Of a DNA stretch of 64,000 bases, positions 51,876 through 59,804 are shown one piece after another. Under the pieces are notes generated by a model. The model was not told the origin of the DNA, ran no database searches, and saw nothing but the letters and a program-made list of their open reading frames with translations. Made by a program: the position numbers and the translations under genes. Location: NCBI GenBank assembly GCA_934524985.1, contig CAKSYT010000008.1, forward strand, positions 1-64,000, in the 5' to 3' direction. Origin of the DNA: an uncultured Faecalibacterium sp. (GTDB lineage: Bacteria; Bacillota; Clostridia; Oscillospirales; Ruminococcaceae). Position 1 is the first letter of the stretch. Each line of letters opens with the position of its first letter.

Positions 51876-53318
51876 ATGGTACATCTGACCACGGCGCTGG
51901 ACCCGGCTTCGGCGGTGCCGCTGTACGAGCAGCTTTACCGCAGCCTTGCCGCCGAGATGCGGGCGGGCACCCTGACGGCGGGCACCCGGATGCCCGGCAA
52001 GCGGCGGCTGGCGGCGGAGCTGTCGGTGTCGGTGAACACGGTGGACACCGCCTACCAGATGCTGGCAGCCGAGGGCTACCTGACCGCCCGGGAGCGCAGC
52101 GGCTTTACGGTGCAGGAATATCTTGCCCTGCCGCAGGGGGTGCAGCCGCCCGCCGCGCCCTCTGCACCGGCGGCAGCGTCCCCCGCCGATGCTGCCCCGC
52201 CGGTGCAGTTCGATCTATCCACCCGGGGCGTGGACCCGGGGCTGTTCCCCTTCCGCACATGGGCGCGGCTGCAAAAGGAGCTGCTCTACTCCGCGCCGGA
52301 ACTGCTCACCCCCGGGGACGCCCGGGGCGATGCCGCCCTGCGGCAGGCGCTAGCCGGGTATCTGGCCGAGTACCGGGGCGTGCAGTGCGACCCGGAGCAG
52401 CTGGTGGTGGGCGCAGGGCTGGAATATCTGCTGGGGCTGCTGGCCCCGCTTCTGCCCGGCCCCGCCGCCGTGGAGACCCCCGGCTACCCCCGCGCCCGGC
52501 AAGTGCTGGAAAACAACGGTGTGCCCTGCCGCTGTCTGCCGGTGGACGCGGACGGGCTGTCGCTGATCGCCCTTTCTGCCAGCGATGCGGCAGTGTGCTA
52601 CGTCACCCCCAGCCACCAGTTCCCCACCGGGGTCACCATGCCCGCCGGACGCCGGGCGGAGCTGCTGCACTGGGCAGCCCGCGCCCCGGGGCGGCGGTAC
52701 ATCATAGAGGACGACTACGACTCGGAATTCCGTTTCGACACCCGCCCGCTGCCCAGTTTGCAGGGCATGGCGGGCGCAGACGGCCCGGTGGTGTACCTTT
52801 CCACCTGCTCCCGCAGCCTTGCCCCGGGCATCCGCATTGCCTACATGGTGCTGCCCCGGCAGCTGCTGGGCGCGTGGCAGGAAAAATACCGGCTCTACTC
52901 CGGCACGGTGGGACGGTTTGAGCAGCAGACGCTGGCGCGCTTCATCACCGAGGGCTACTTTACCCGGCATCTGGCGCGGGAGCGCACCGCCTACAAAGCC
53001 CGCCGGGATGCGCTGGCGGCGGCGCTGCGCACCTCCTTTGCGCCGGAAGAGCTGACCCTTGCGGGGCTGCACACCGGCCTGCACCTGCTGGCACAGCTGA
53101 AAGACCCGCCGCCGGACGCCGCCCTGCGGGCTGCTGCCCGGCAGTATGGGGTGCGCTGTTCCCTGCTGAGCGACTACGACCTGACCGGCACGGCGCACTC
53201 TGCCGCCGGGACGCTGGTGCTGGGTTATGGCTCGCTGCCGGACGCGGACTGCGCCGCCGCCGGGGAGAGGTTGAAAAAGATCTGCACCGCCGCCCGGGAG
53301 GCATCGGACACCGTATAG
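51876..53318 (+). CDS. MocR/PdxR-like regulator lacking the PLP lysine
   Basis: A 480-residue GntR-type regulator with a winged helix (about 15-80, LYEQLYRSLAAEMRAGTLTAGTRMPGKRRLA) joined to a fold-type I aminotransferase domain (about 115-475). The aminotransferase parts TPSHQFPTG and EDDYDSEFRF are kept, but the segment usually SKxLAPGxRxGY reads CSRSLAPGIRIAY: the Schiff-base lysine is Arg313 (codon 52812-52814). It may bind PLP non-covalently or another ligand. Start 51876 follows CAGGAGGG. It is divergent from an ECF S component. Confidence 0.9.
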   Translation: MVHLTTALDPASAVPLYEQLYRSLAAEMRAGTLTAGTRMPGKRRLAAELSVSVNTVDTAYQMLAAEGYLTARERSGFTVQEYLALPQGVQPPAAPSAPAAASPADAAPPVQFDLSTRGVDPGLFPFRTWARLQKELLYSAPELLTPGDARGDAALRQALAGYLAEYRGVQCDPEQLVVGAGLEYLLGLLAPLLPGPAAVETPGYPRARQVLENNGVPCRCLPVDADGLSLIALSASDAAVCYVTPSHQFPTGVTMPAGRRAELLHWAARAPGRRYIIEDDYDSEFRFDTRPLPSLQGMAGADGPVVYLSTCSRSLAPGIRIAYMVLPRQLLGAWQEKYRLYSGTVGRFEQQTLARFITEGYFTRHLARERTAYKARRDALAAALRTSFAPEELTLAGLHTGLHLLAQLKDPPPDAALRAAARQYGVRCSLLSDYDLTGTAHSAAGTLVLGYGSLPDADCAAAGERLKKICTAAREASDTV

Positions 53319-54148
53319 TGCCCGCCTGCCCAGTCCCCGGGCAGGGCATCGGCGGTAATATCCACCGGCTCGGCGCTGGTGGCTAAAAATTCCAGCGTGC
53401 GCTCCAGTGTAGCAAGGTCCACGGCGGTCAGGCTGGTCAGCAGGCTGCTGCTCACCTCCCGCAGACCCTGCGGCAGGGTGGTGGGCAGCAGCTCCAGCGC
53501 CTGCCGGAAAAAGGCATCCCACACCGCCGCCCGGGCGGCGGCGCTGCGCCGGGGCGAAAGAGAAGTGTCGGCGTCCAGCGCCGCTAAAAAGCTGTGGGCA
53601 TCGGCGGCAGAAATGCCCTGCACCCCGGTGTCTTTGCCGTACCGCGCCAGCTGCTCCGGGGTGAGCGCCCCGGTGAAGCCCACCCGCACCGCGCCGTACC
53701 GCGCCGCCAGCTTTGTCAGCACCGCCGGGGCGATGGCAAGGTAGTCGGTATCCTCCGGCAGAGCGAATACCTCGCCCAGCGCTTCCCGGCAGCGGGCAGG
53801 CCCTGCGGCGGCGTAACAGTCCGCAAGGGGGACGGTTTTGCCCCCGAAGGGCACTTCCAGCGCAGCGGGTACCGCCAGCAGATGGATGCAGTTCTGCCCG
53901 GCGTTCAGGTAGGCCAGCACAAAGCCCGGAGTCTCGTCTGCCACGCACAGCAGCACGGTGCACCGGTCTGTGGCCTTGGGCAGACGGATGGGCACCCCGC
54001 TCTGGCTTTTTGCAGCCTGCCGCAGACTGCTGCGCAGCTGGGCGCGGCTGAGCAGCACCGTGCCGCCCACCAGCGGCAGCAGCACCAGCAGGGCGGCGCA
54101 CAGCGCCGCCCAGAAGGGACGCCAGCCGCTGCGTTTTGCGTGTTTCAT
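53225..54148 (-). CDS. Divergent LytR-CpsA-Psr-like membrane protein
   Basis: A 307-residue protein with one N-terminal membrane helix (about 12-35) and an extracytoplasmic region. The order VLLCVADETPGFVLAYLNAGQNCIHLLAVPAALEV, then YAAAGPARCREALGEVFALPEDTDYLAI, then AARYGAVRVGF follows the LCP fold of wall-polymer ligases. The usual catalytic arginines are not all evident, so activity is uncertain. Its 3' end overlaps the convergent MocR gene by 94 bp. ATG at 54148 follows AAAGGAGG. Confidence 0.7.
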   Translation of the reverse strand: MKHAKRSGWRPFWAALCAALLVLLPLVGGTVLLSRAQLRSSLRQAAKSQSGVPIRLPKATDRCTVLLCVADETPGFVLAYLNAGQNCIHLLAVPAALEVPFGGKTVPLADCYAAAGPARCREALGEVFALPEDTDYLAIAPAVLTKLAARYGAVRVGFTGALTPEQLARYGKDTGVQGISAADAHSFLAALDADTSLSPRRSAAARAAVWDAFFRQALELLPTTLPQGLREVSSSLLTSLTAVDLATLERTLEFLATSAEPVDITADALPGDWAGGHYTVSDASRAAVQIFFNLSPAAAQSASGSEP

Positions 54149-54221
54149 GGCTCTGCCTCCTTTTTGTGCATAAAGCATAGCCCAGCGGGCGACCCTTTAT
54201 GCAGAAAGGCAGGGATGCAGT

Positions 54222-54341
54222 ATGAATAAAACAGAAAACCCCAACAAAAAAGACTGCGAAGAGCAGGAGGATTTTTGGCTGACGCTGGAACCCCTTCCCG
54301 CACCCGCCCCCGAAAAGCCCTCCGCACCGCATGAGGAGTAA
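54222..54341 (+). CDS. Possible 39-residue acidic peptide
   Basis: A short frame MNKTENPNKKDCEEQEDFWL continuing to a Pro-rich end APHEE and a TAA stop. The composition is hydrophilic and looks protein-like, but the upstream AAAGGCAGGGATGCAG is only a fair ribosome site. It lies divergent from the LCP-like gene. Unrecognised; could be non-coding. Confidence 0.35.
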   Translation: MNKTENPNKKDCEEQEDFWLTLEPLPAPAPEKPSAPHEE

Positions 54342-54382
54342 GGGCGCTGCATAAAATGCGGTAAAGGGGTGGGCCGTTTCTC

Positions 54383-54512
54383 TTTACGCCCCTTCTGTGA
54401 AAATGTGTTTGGAGCGGCCCGCAGGCCGCGACAAACACGAAATTATCAATAATTTTTCCGCTGAATATGCCCAGAGTGCAACGGAGGGCATTTCAAATCG
54501 TACCACCAGCAA
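54383..54512 (-). repeat. Family B repeat upstream of the Na+/alanine symporter
   Basis: Inverted, trimmed B copy: TGTGAAAATGTGTTTGGAGCGG, CCCGCAGGCCGCGACAAACACGAAATTATC, then TTTTTCCGCTGAATATGCCC...GGGCATTTCAAATCG, ending 13 bp before the symporter ATG region. No A module joins it. Confidence 0.8.
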
Positions 54513-54525
54513 AGGAGGCCACAGG

Positions 54526-55965
54526 ATGCCAGAGTGGTTCATGCGGGGAGTCGAGGCCGTGAACGGCATCGTGTGGGGGCCGGTGGGGCTGGGGCTGCTC
54601 TTCGGCACCGGGCTGCTGCTGACGGTGCGCACCGGGGGCTTCCAGCTGCGGCGGTGGGGCTACTGGATGCGGCACACCCTCGGCGCCATCCTGACCGACC
54701 GGAACGTCACCGCCCATACCGCCCGTGAGGAACAGGCTATCAGCCAGTTCCAGAGCCTGTGCACCGCGCTGGCTTCTACCATCGGCACCGGCAACCTTGT
54801 GGGGGTGGCTACCGCCATCCTCTCCGGAGGGGCGGGGGCAGTGTTCTGGATGTGGGTCATGGCGCTGCTGGGCATGATGACCAGCTACGCCGAGAACGTG
54901 CTGGGCATCTACTACCGCCGCAAAGACCCGGCGGGCGGCTGGCGCGGCGGGCCGATGTACTACCTGCGGGACGGCCTTGGCGGCAAACCGGGGCGGGTGC
55001 TGGCGGTGCTGTTTGCTGCGTTCTGCGCGCTGGCAAGCTTTGGCATCGGCAACCTGAGCCAGCTCAATTCCATCGCGGGCAATCTGAACGCGGCCTTCGG
55101 CGTGCCGGAAGCCGTCACCGGCGCGGTGCTGGCGGCAGTGTCGGCGGTGATTTTGCTGGGCGGGCTCAAACGGGTAGCCGCTGTGGCGGAAAGGCTTGTC
55201 CCCGCCATGGCGCTGCTGTACATCGTGGGTGCGCTCACCGTGGTGGGGGTGCATATCACCGCCGTCCCGGCGGCGCTTGCCGCTATCCTGAAGGGCGCGT
55301 TCGGGCTGCAAGCCGCCGGTGGGGGCATCGTAGGCTACGGGCTGTCCCGGGCGGTCACTTGGGGCTTTAAGCGGGGCGCTTTTTCCAACGAGGCCGGGCT
55401 TGGCTCCTCGGTGATGGTGCACGCGGCTTCTAACGTAAAGGAACCGGTGCAGCAGGGCATGTGGGGCATTTTTGAGGTGTTTGCGGACACCATGGTGGTG
55501 TGCACCCTGACGGCGCTGGTGGTGCTGACCTCCGGCTTTGTGGAGCCGGACACCGGCCGCATCGCCGCCGGGGCGGCGGGCAGTGCGCTGGTGGGGCTGG
55601 CCTTTGACGCCGTTTTTGGCACGCTGGGGTCAAAGCTGATCGCGGTGTGCGTGCTGCTATTCGCCTATTCCACCACCCTTGGCTGGAGCTGCTACGGCTG
55701 CAAGGCCGTGGAGTATCTCTTCGGCGCGGGGGCGGGTGCAGGCTACCGGGTGCTGTTCGTAGCGCTGATGCCGGTGGGTGCAGTGATGCGGCTGGACCTT
55801 GCGTGGACGCTTTCCGACACCTTCAACGGCCTGATGATGCTGCCGAACCTCATCGGCGTGGTGGCACTCTCCGGCACGGTGGTGCGCATCACCCAGAACT
55901 ACCTTGCCCGCAAGCTGCACGGCAGCCCCGCGCCGCCGCTGTGGTCGGCGGGTGAGACGATTTAA
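54526..55965 (+). CDS. Sodium:alanine symporter family (AGCS) transporter
   Basis: A 479-residue inner-membrane symporter with about ten to eleven helices that imports alanine or glycine with Na+. AGCS markers include VWGPVGLGLLFGTGLLLTVRTGGFQLR at the N-terminus, ALASTIGTGNLVGVATAILSGGAGAVFWMW (about 80-110) and ETFSNEAGLGSS-like FKRGAFSNEAGLGSSVM. ATG at 54526 follows AAAGGAGG. A palindrome ACGATTTAAAATCGT at its stop may be a trace of a B-repeat end. Confidence 0.95.
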   Translation: MPEWFMRGVEAVNGIVWGPVGLGLLFGTGLLLTVRTGGFQLRRWGYWMRHTLGAILTDRNVTAHTAREEQAISQFQSLCTALASTIGTGNLVGVATAILSGGAGAVFWMWVMALLGMMTSYAENVLGIYYRRKDPAGGWRGGPMYYLRDGLGGKPGRVLAVLFAAFCALASFGIGNLSQLNSIAGNLNAAFGVPEAVTGAVLAAVSAVILLGGLKRVAAVAERLVPAMALLYIVGALTVVGVHITAVPAALAAILKGAFGLQAAGGGIVGYGLSRAVTWGFKRGAFSNEAGLGSSVMVHAASNVKEPVQQGMWGIFEVFADTMVVCTLTALVVLTSGFVEPDTGRIAAGAAGSALVGLAFDAVFGTLGSKLIAVCVLLFAYSTTLGWSCYGCKAVEYLFGAGAGAGYRVLFVALMPVGAVMRLDLAWTLSDTFNGLMMLPNLIGVVALSGTVVRITQNYLARKLHGSPAPPLWSAGETI

Positions 55966-55983
55966 AATCGTCAGCCCCGCCCC

Positions 55984-56012
55984 TTGTCCCGGAGCGGGGT
56001 TTGTGCTATGCT
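55984..56012 (+). promoter_or_regulatory. Promoter of the MATE gene
   Basis: TTGTCC (55984-55989), 17-bp spacer, TATGCT (56007-56012). A CCCCGC/GCGGGG hairpin that may terminate the symporter overlaps the -35. Confidence 0.65.
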
Positions 56013-56053
56013 AGGGGGTACAAGCGATTTTTTGCGCTGAGAGGAGGAACCCC

Positions 56054-57409
56054 ATGGCCGCCGTAAAAACACGGAATACCGCTACCCTTATGACCGAGGG
56101 CAGCATTGTAAAAAGCCTGCTGCTGTTTGCCCTGCCGCTGATCTTCGGCAACCTGCTGCAACAGATGTATAATACCGCCGACAGCATCATCGTAGGCAAT
56201 TTTGTGGGCAGCAATGCCCTTGCCGCCGTGGGCTCCAGCGGGTCGCCCATCTACCTGCTCATCGGCTTCAGTCAGGGACTTGCCGTGGGTGCGGGCGTGG
56301 TGGTCTCGCAGTATCTGGGCGCGGGCGACCACAAGGAGACCCGCGAGGCGGTGCACACCGCCCTTGCCATTGCGGTGGTCATGGGGCTTTTGCTGACGGT
56401 GGGCGGCGTTGCCTGCGGGCGCGCTTTGCTGGTAGCCATGAACACCCCCGCCGAGGTGCTGGCCGACGCCGTGACCTATATCCGCATCTACTTCGGCGGG
56501 GTGCTGTTCAGCGTGGTGTATAATATGACCGCCGGCATCCTGAACGCCGCCGGCAACTCCCGGCGCTCGCTGGTGTATCTGGCATGGGCATCGGTGACTA
56601 ATATCGTGCTGGACCTTGTGTTCATCGTGGGGCTGCGGATGGGGGTAGCGGGCGCTGCCATCGCCACCGACCTGAGCCAGCTGGTTTCCTGCGTACTGAG
56701 CCTGCGCTTTTTGATGAAAAGCGAGGACGCCTGCCGGGTGGAGCTTTCCGCCATCCGGCTGCACCGCAAAATGGCCAGCCGCATCATCCGGGTGGGTCTG
56801 CCCACCGGCATCCAGAACATGGTCATCTCCTTTTCCAACGTGCTGGTGCAGGCCAGCGTGAACAGCTACGGTGCCGCCGCCATGGCGGGCTTTGCAGCCT
56901 ACATGAAGATCGACGGCTTCAACATCCTGCCGGTGAGCAGCATCAGCATGGCAGCCACCACCTTTGTGGGGCAGAACTACGGCGCGGGGCGTCTGGACCG
57001 GGTAAAGCGCTCGGTTTGGGTCACCCTTGCCATCGGGATCCTCTACACCCTTTGCACCGGTGCTGCCCTGCTGGCCGGACAGGATGCCATTCTGCACCTG
57101 TTCACCGCCGACGAGGCCGTAGTCACCTACGGCAAGCTTGCCATGCGGTGGTTCTGCCCGTTCTACTTTCTGCTCAGCATCCTGCACGGCCTTGCCGGTG
57201 CCGTGCGCGGCACGGGTGCCAGCGTCCCGCCCATGGTGGTGCTGCTGGTCTCGCTGTGCCTGTTCCGGGTAGTGTGGATCCAGTTTCTGCTGCCCTTCTT
57301 CTCCGGCATCGAGGGCGTGTTCATCCTCTACCCCGTCAGCTGGGGACTGGGCGCAGTGCTCATGATCCTGTATGCGTGGAAGGGCAAGTGGATGGAGTAT
57401 CATACATAA
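56054..57409 (+). CDS. MATE family efflux transporter
   Basis: A 451-residue transporter with twelve predicted helices in two MatE repeats. Markers are FALPLIFGNLLQQMYNTADSIIVGNFVGSNALAAVGSSG (about 25-63), typical of the DinF/NorM-like group common in Clostridia, and IKDGFNILP-like FNILPVSSISMAATTFVGQNYGAG in the second half. It exports cationic drugs or metabolites with Na+ or H+. GAGAGGAGG precedes the ATG. Confidence 0.95.
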   Translation: MAAVKTRNTATLMTEGSIVKSLLLFALPLIFGNLLQQMYNTADSIIVGNFVGSNALAAVGSSGSPIYLLIGFSQGLAVGAGVVVSQYLGAGDHKETREAVHTALAIAVVMGLLLTVGGVACGRALLVAMNTPAEVLADAVTYIRIYFGGVLFSVVYNMTAGILNAAGNSRRSLVYLAWASVTNIVLDLVFIVGLRMGVAGAAIATDLSQLVSCVLSLRFLMKSEDACRVELSAIRLHRKMASRIIRVGLPTGIQNMVISFSNVLVQASVNSYGAAAMAGFAAYMKIDGFNILPVSSISMAATTFVGQNYGAGRLDRVKRSVWVTLAIGILYTLCTGAALLAGQDAILHLFTADEAVVTYGKLAMRWFCPFYFLLSILHGLAGAVRGTGASVPPMVVLLVSLCLFRVVWIQFLLPFFSGIEGVFILYPVSWGLGAVLMILYAWKGKWMEYHT

Positions 57410-57425
57410 CATTTTTACAAACAAA

Positions 57426-57466
57426 GACCCGCCGCATTGGAAGAGATGCGGCGGGTCGTTATTTTT
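57426..57466. terminator. Bidirectional terminator
   Basis: GACCCGCCGCAT-TGGAAGAG-ATGCGGCGGGTC with T-runs on both sides, between the convergent MATE and hydrolase genes. Confidence 0.93.
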
Positions 57467-57488
57467 CAGGCACTCCTGTCAGGGCAGC

Positions 57489-58673
57489 TTACCATGCAAA
57501 GCCCACAGAGTCCATGTCGATCTTCTTTTCCATCAGCCCCAGACGGCTCTCGATGAAGTTCACCGCCATATCCGGCCACTGGGCGATCTGGGTGTAGTAG
57601 TCCACATAGCCCTTGGTGCCAGTGCCCAGACCCACACCGTGGGGCGCATCGGGTGCCAGATAGAAGCTGAAATCCTTGAAGGTATTCGCGCACTCAGGCA
57701 GAGAGGGCAGCATCATAGCGCTCAGGCCGTCCTTCTGCCCCACAACGCCAAAGACCGGGGGCAGGTTGGGGTTCTTCGTGAAGTCCAGACCGGTGACGAA
57801 CAGTCCGTAGATGGGGATCGCCACATTCAGGTCAGCGCTCTCATAGTCCACAGCATCGCAGACGTAGCTGGGGTAGACCTTATCCGGGGTATTAGTAGTG
57901 CCGAACTGGTCGGCCACCACCTGCATCACATTCATGCCGCCGGCAGAGAAGCCCACAGCGATCATGATATCGGTCTTGCCGATGTGTTTTTCAGAGGCGT
58001 TGTGGCGGATGTAGCGGATAGCGCGTGCCAGATCCAGCCGCTGATCCACAGCGGCATAAGGGTTGACGCGGCGCTGCAGCACAAAGGCGTTGTAGCCGTT
58101 CTTGTTGAAGAACTCGGCCACAGGGTAGCCTTCCACCACATTGTTGCGGTGGGTGCTGCCGCCGCCTGCAATAATGATCACGTTGCCCTTCACCTTGCCC
58201 TGATCTCGCAGCAGGTACGGGTTCAGGAAGGGACGGAAGCCCTCGTTATCGTAGCAATTTTCCCAGTTGGTGGGCAGCGGAGATTCCACGGCCATCTGAT
58301 CTCCCCAAATTTCCCAAACGGTGCTCTTGGGGTCCTTGATCTGGCGCAGCGCCTTGCGGGCATTGGTCAGAGCAACACACATATCGTAGTGAGAAGCATT
58401 GATGCCGGGCGCCGGTGCACCGTCCACCTTCTCGTACTGAGCACGGGACAGCTTGTGGAACAGCACATAGAACTTGTCAAAATCGCCCCGGAAAGCAGCC
58501 GGATAAAAGGCCACCTCGCGGGAGAGACGGAGTTCCTCTGCCACCATGGCCTGCACCTCAGCATCGGTGTGCACGCCAGCGTTCTCAGCAAAGGATGCGG
58601 GCGCCATGCCAGCCACTGCGCCCATGGTCACGGCAGAAGCGGCGGAAAGCTTCATAAAGTCTCTTCTGTTCAT
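57489..58673 (-). CDS. Exported alpha/beta hydrolase with Tat-like signal
   Basis: A 394-residue protein. The N-terminus MNRRDFMKLSAASAVTMGAV carries a twin-arginine motif (RRDFMK) and an AxA-like site near 27-30. The hydrolase domain has an oxyanion loop IIIAGGGSTHRN (about 167-176), nucleophile S243 in VGFSAGG, Asp in VVGQKDG and His in APDAPHGVG, as in acetyl-esterase/lipase types. The substrate is unknown. Three ATGs are in a row; the last (58673) is at the best distance from AGGAG. Confidence 0.88.
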   Translation of the reverse strand: MNRRDFMKLSAASAVTMGAVAGMAPASFAENAGVHTDAEVQAMVAEELRLSREVAFYPAAFRGDFDKFYVLFHKLSRAQYEKVDGAPAPGINASHYDMCVALTNARKALRQIKDPKSTVWEIWGDQMAVESPLPTNWENCYDNEGFRPFLNPYLLRDQGKVKGNVIIIAGGGSTHRNNVVEGYPVAEFFNKNGYNAFVLQRRVNPYAAVDQRLDLARAIRYIRHNASEKHIGKTDIMIAVGFSAGGMNVMQVVADQFGTTNTPDKVYPSYVCDAVDYESADLNVAIPIYGLFVTGLDFTKNPNLPPVFGVVGQKDGLSAMMLPSLPECANTFKDFSFYLAPDAPHGVGLGTGTKGYVDYYTQIAQWPDMAVNFIESRLGLMEKKIDMDSVGFAW

Positions 58674-58803
58674 CATCATTTCTCCTTTTAAATGCAGACG
58701 GCTCATTTGTGCAGAACAAAGCCGCCCGAAGCTGTACAGCAAACGCCCTGCTGCCGGGCCCGATGGACATTCCAGCTGTATCACGCCATCGAAATCTGTA
58801 CAA

Positions 58804-58832
58804 AGCGTACCACAACACAATGCACTTGTAAA
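58804..58832 (-). promoter_or_regulatory. Promoter of the Tat-signal hydrolase gene
   Basis: TTTACA (58827-58832), 17-bp spacer, TACGCT (58804-58809) on the minus strand; leader of about 125 nt. Confidence 0.6.
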
Positions 58833-58911
58833 TAGATTTTGTCGCTTTTGGGCGAAATTGATATATTAGTATGCCAGTTCTTGTGAAAATCGACAGGCGT
58901 TGGACGGGCAC

Positions 58912-58950
58912 AAAAAAGGACTGCCGTGCAGCGCACGGCAGTCCTTTTTT
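58912..58950. terminator. Terminator of the helicase-methyltransferase unit
   Basis: AAAAAAGGACTGCCGTGC/GCACGGCAGTCCTTTTTT, perfect and usable in both directions. Confidence 0.95.
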
Positions 58951-58955
58951 CATAA

Positions 58956-59804
58956 TTACAGCTTTTCAAACACCAGAAAGCGGAAGGCGATGGTGGTGGT
59001 CAGCTGCGGCAGAGCCGCAAGGCGGGCGGCACCGTCGCGGGGCGTTTTCCAGTAGTAGGGGGTCATGGCGAACAGGGCTTCCAGCTGGGCGGCGGGCACG
59101 GTGATGGTGCCCTGCACCTCCCGCTCGTCGATGGCACGGAAACCCGGGTACTCCACCTGCTGCACCGGGTTCTTGTAGGGCTTTTCGTAGAGCACGGCCT
59201 TCATCTGGTACAGATGCTCTGCCCCCGGCACAACGTAGATCATGCGCCCGCCCGGGCGCAGCACCCGGCCGAACTCCTCCTGCGCAAAGGGCGAAAAGCA
59301 GTTCAGCAGCACATCCGCCCAGCCGGTGCGCACCGGCTGGCTGAAGCTGGACGCCACCGCGTACTGCGCAGCGGGCAGCGCCTTTGCAGCCAGCCGCACG
59401 GCGGGCTTTGCGATATCGAACCCGGCCAGCTCCAGCGGCTTTTCTGCCGCCGCGAACTGCTGCGCGATGCAGCGGTCGTACCAGCCCTCGCCGCAGCCTG
59501 CGTCCAGCAGATGCAGCGGGGCGTCCTTCGCGGCGGGCACGCCGTGGGCAAGGCACAGCTCCCCCAGCGCCTGCCCGAAGATGCCGTAGTATCCGGCGTT
59601 CAGGAAGGCGCGGCGGGCGGCTACCATCTCCTTGCTGTCCCCGGGGGCTTTGGTGCGCATGCTCTGCACCGGCAAAAGATGCCAGTAGCCCTCCCGGGCG
59701 CGGTCAAAGCAGTGGCCTTTTTCACATTTCAGGTCAGTTTCCCCTTGCAGCGCGCCGCCGCACAGGGGGCACTGCCACGGGGCAAAGGCTTCGTTCCGGC
59801 TCAT
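58956..59804 (-). CDS. RlmA-like 23S rRNA (guanine-N1) methyltransferase
   Basis: A 282-residue methyltransferase with an N-terminal zinc-binding module (C12, C15, C27, H31 in CPLCGGAL...CEKGHCFD) and SAM motif [11 protein letters not shown] (about 100-109), both as in RlmA. The family methylates G745 or G748 of 23S rRNA, the latter linked to tylosin resistance (TlrB). Which base is targeted cannot be told from sequence. The ATG overlaps the helicase stop by 4 bp, so the two are translationally coupled. Confidence 0.88.
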   Translation of the reverse strand: MSRNEAFAPWQCPLCGGALQGETDLKCEKGHCFDRAREGYWHLLPVQSMRTKAPGDSKEMVAARRAFLNAGYYGIFGQALGELCLAHGVPAAKDAPLHLLDAGCGEGWYDRCIAQQFAAAEKPLELAGFDIAKPAVRLAAKALPAAQYAVASSFSQPVRTGWADVLLNCFSPFAQEEFGRVLRPGGRMIYVVPGAEHLYQMKAVLYEKPYKNPVQQVEYPGFRAIDEREVQGTITVPAAQLEALFAMTPYYWKTPRDGAARLAALPQLTTTIAFRFLVFEKL

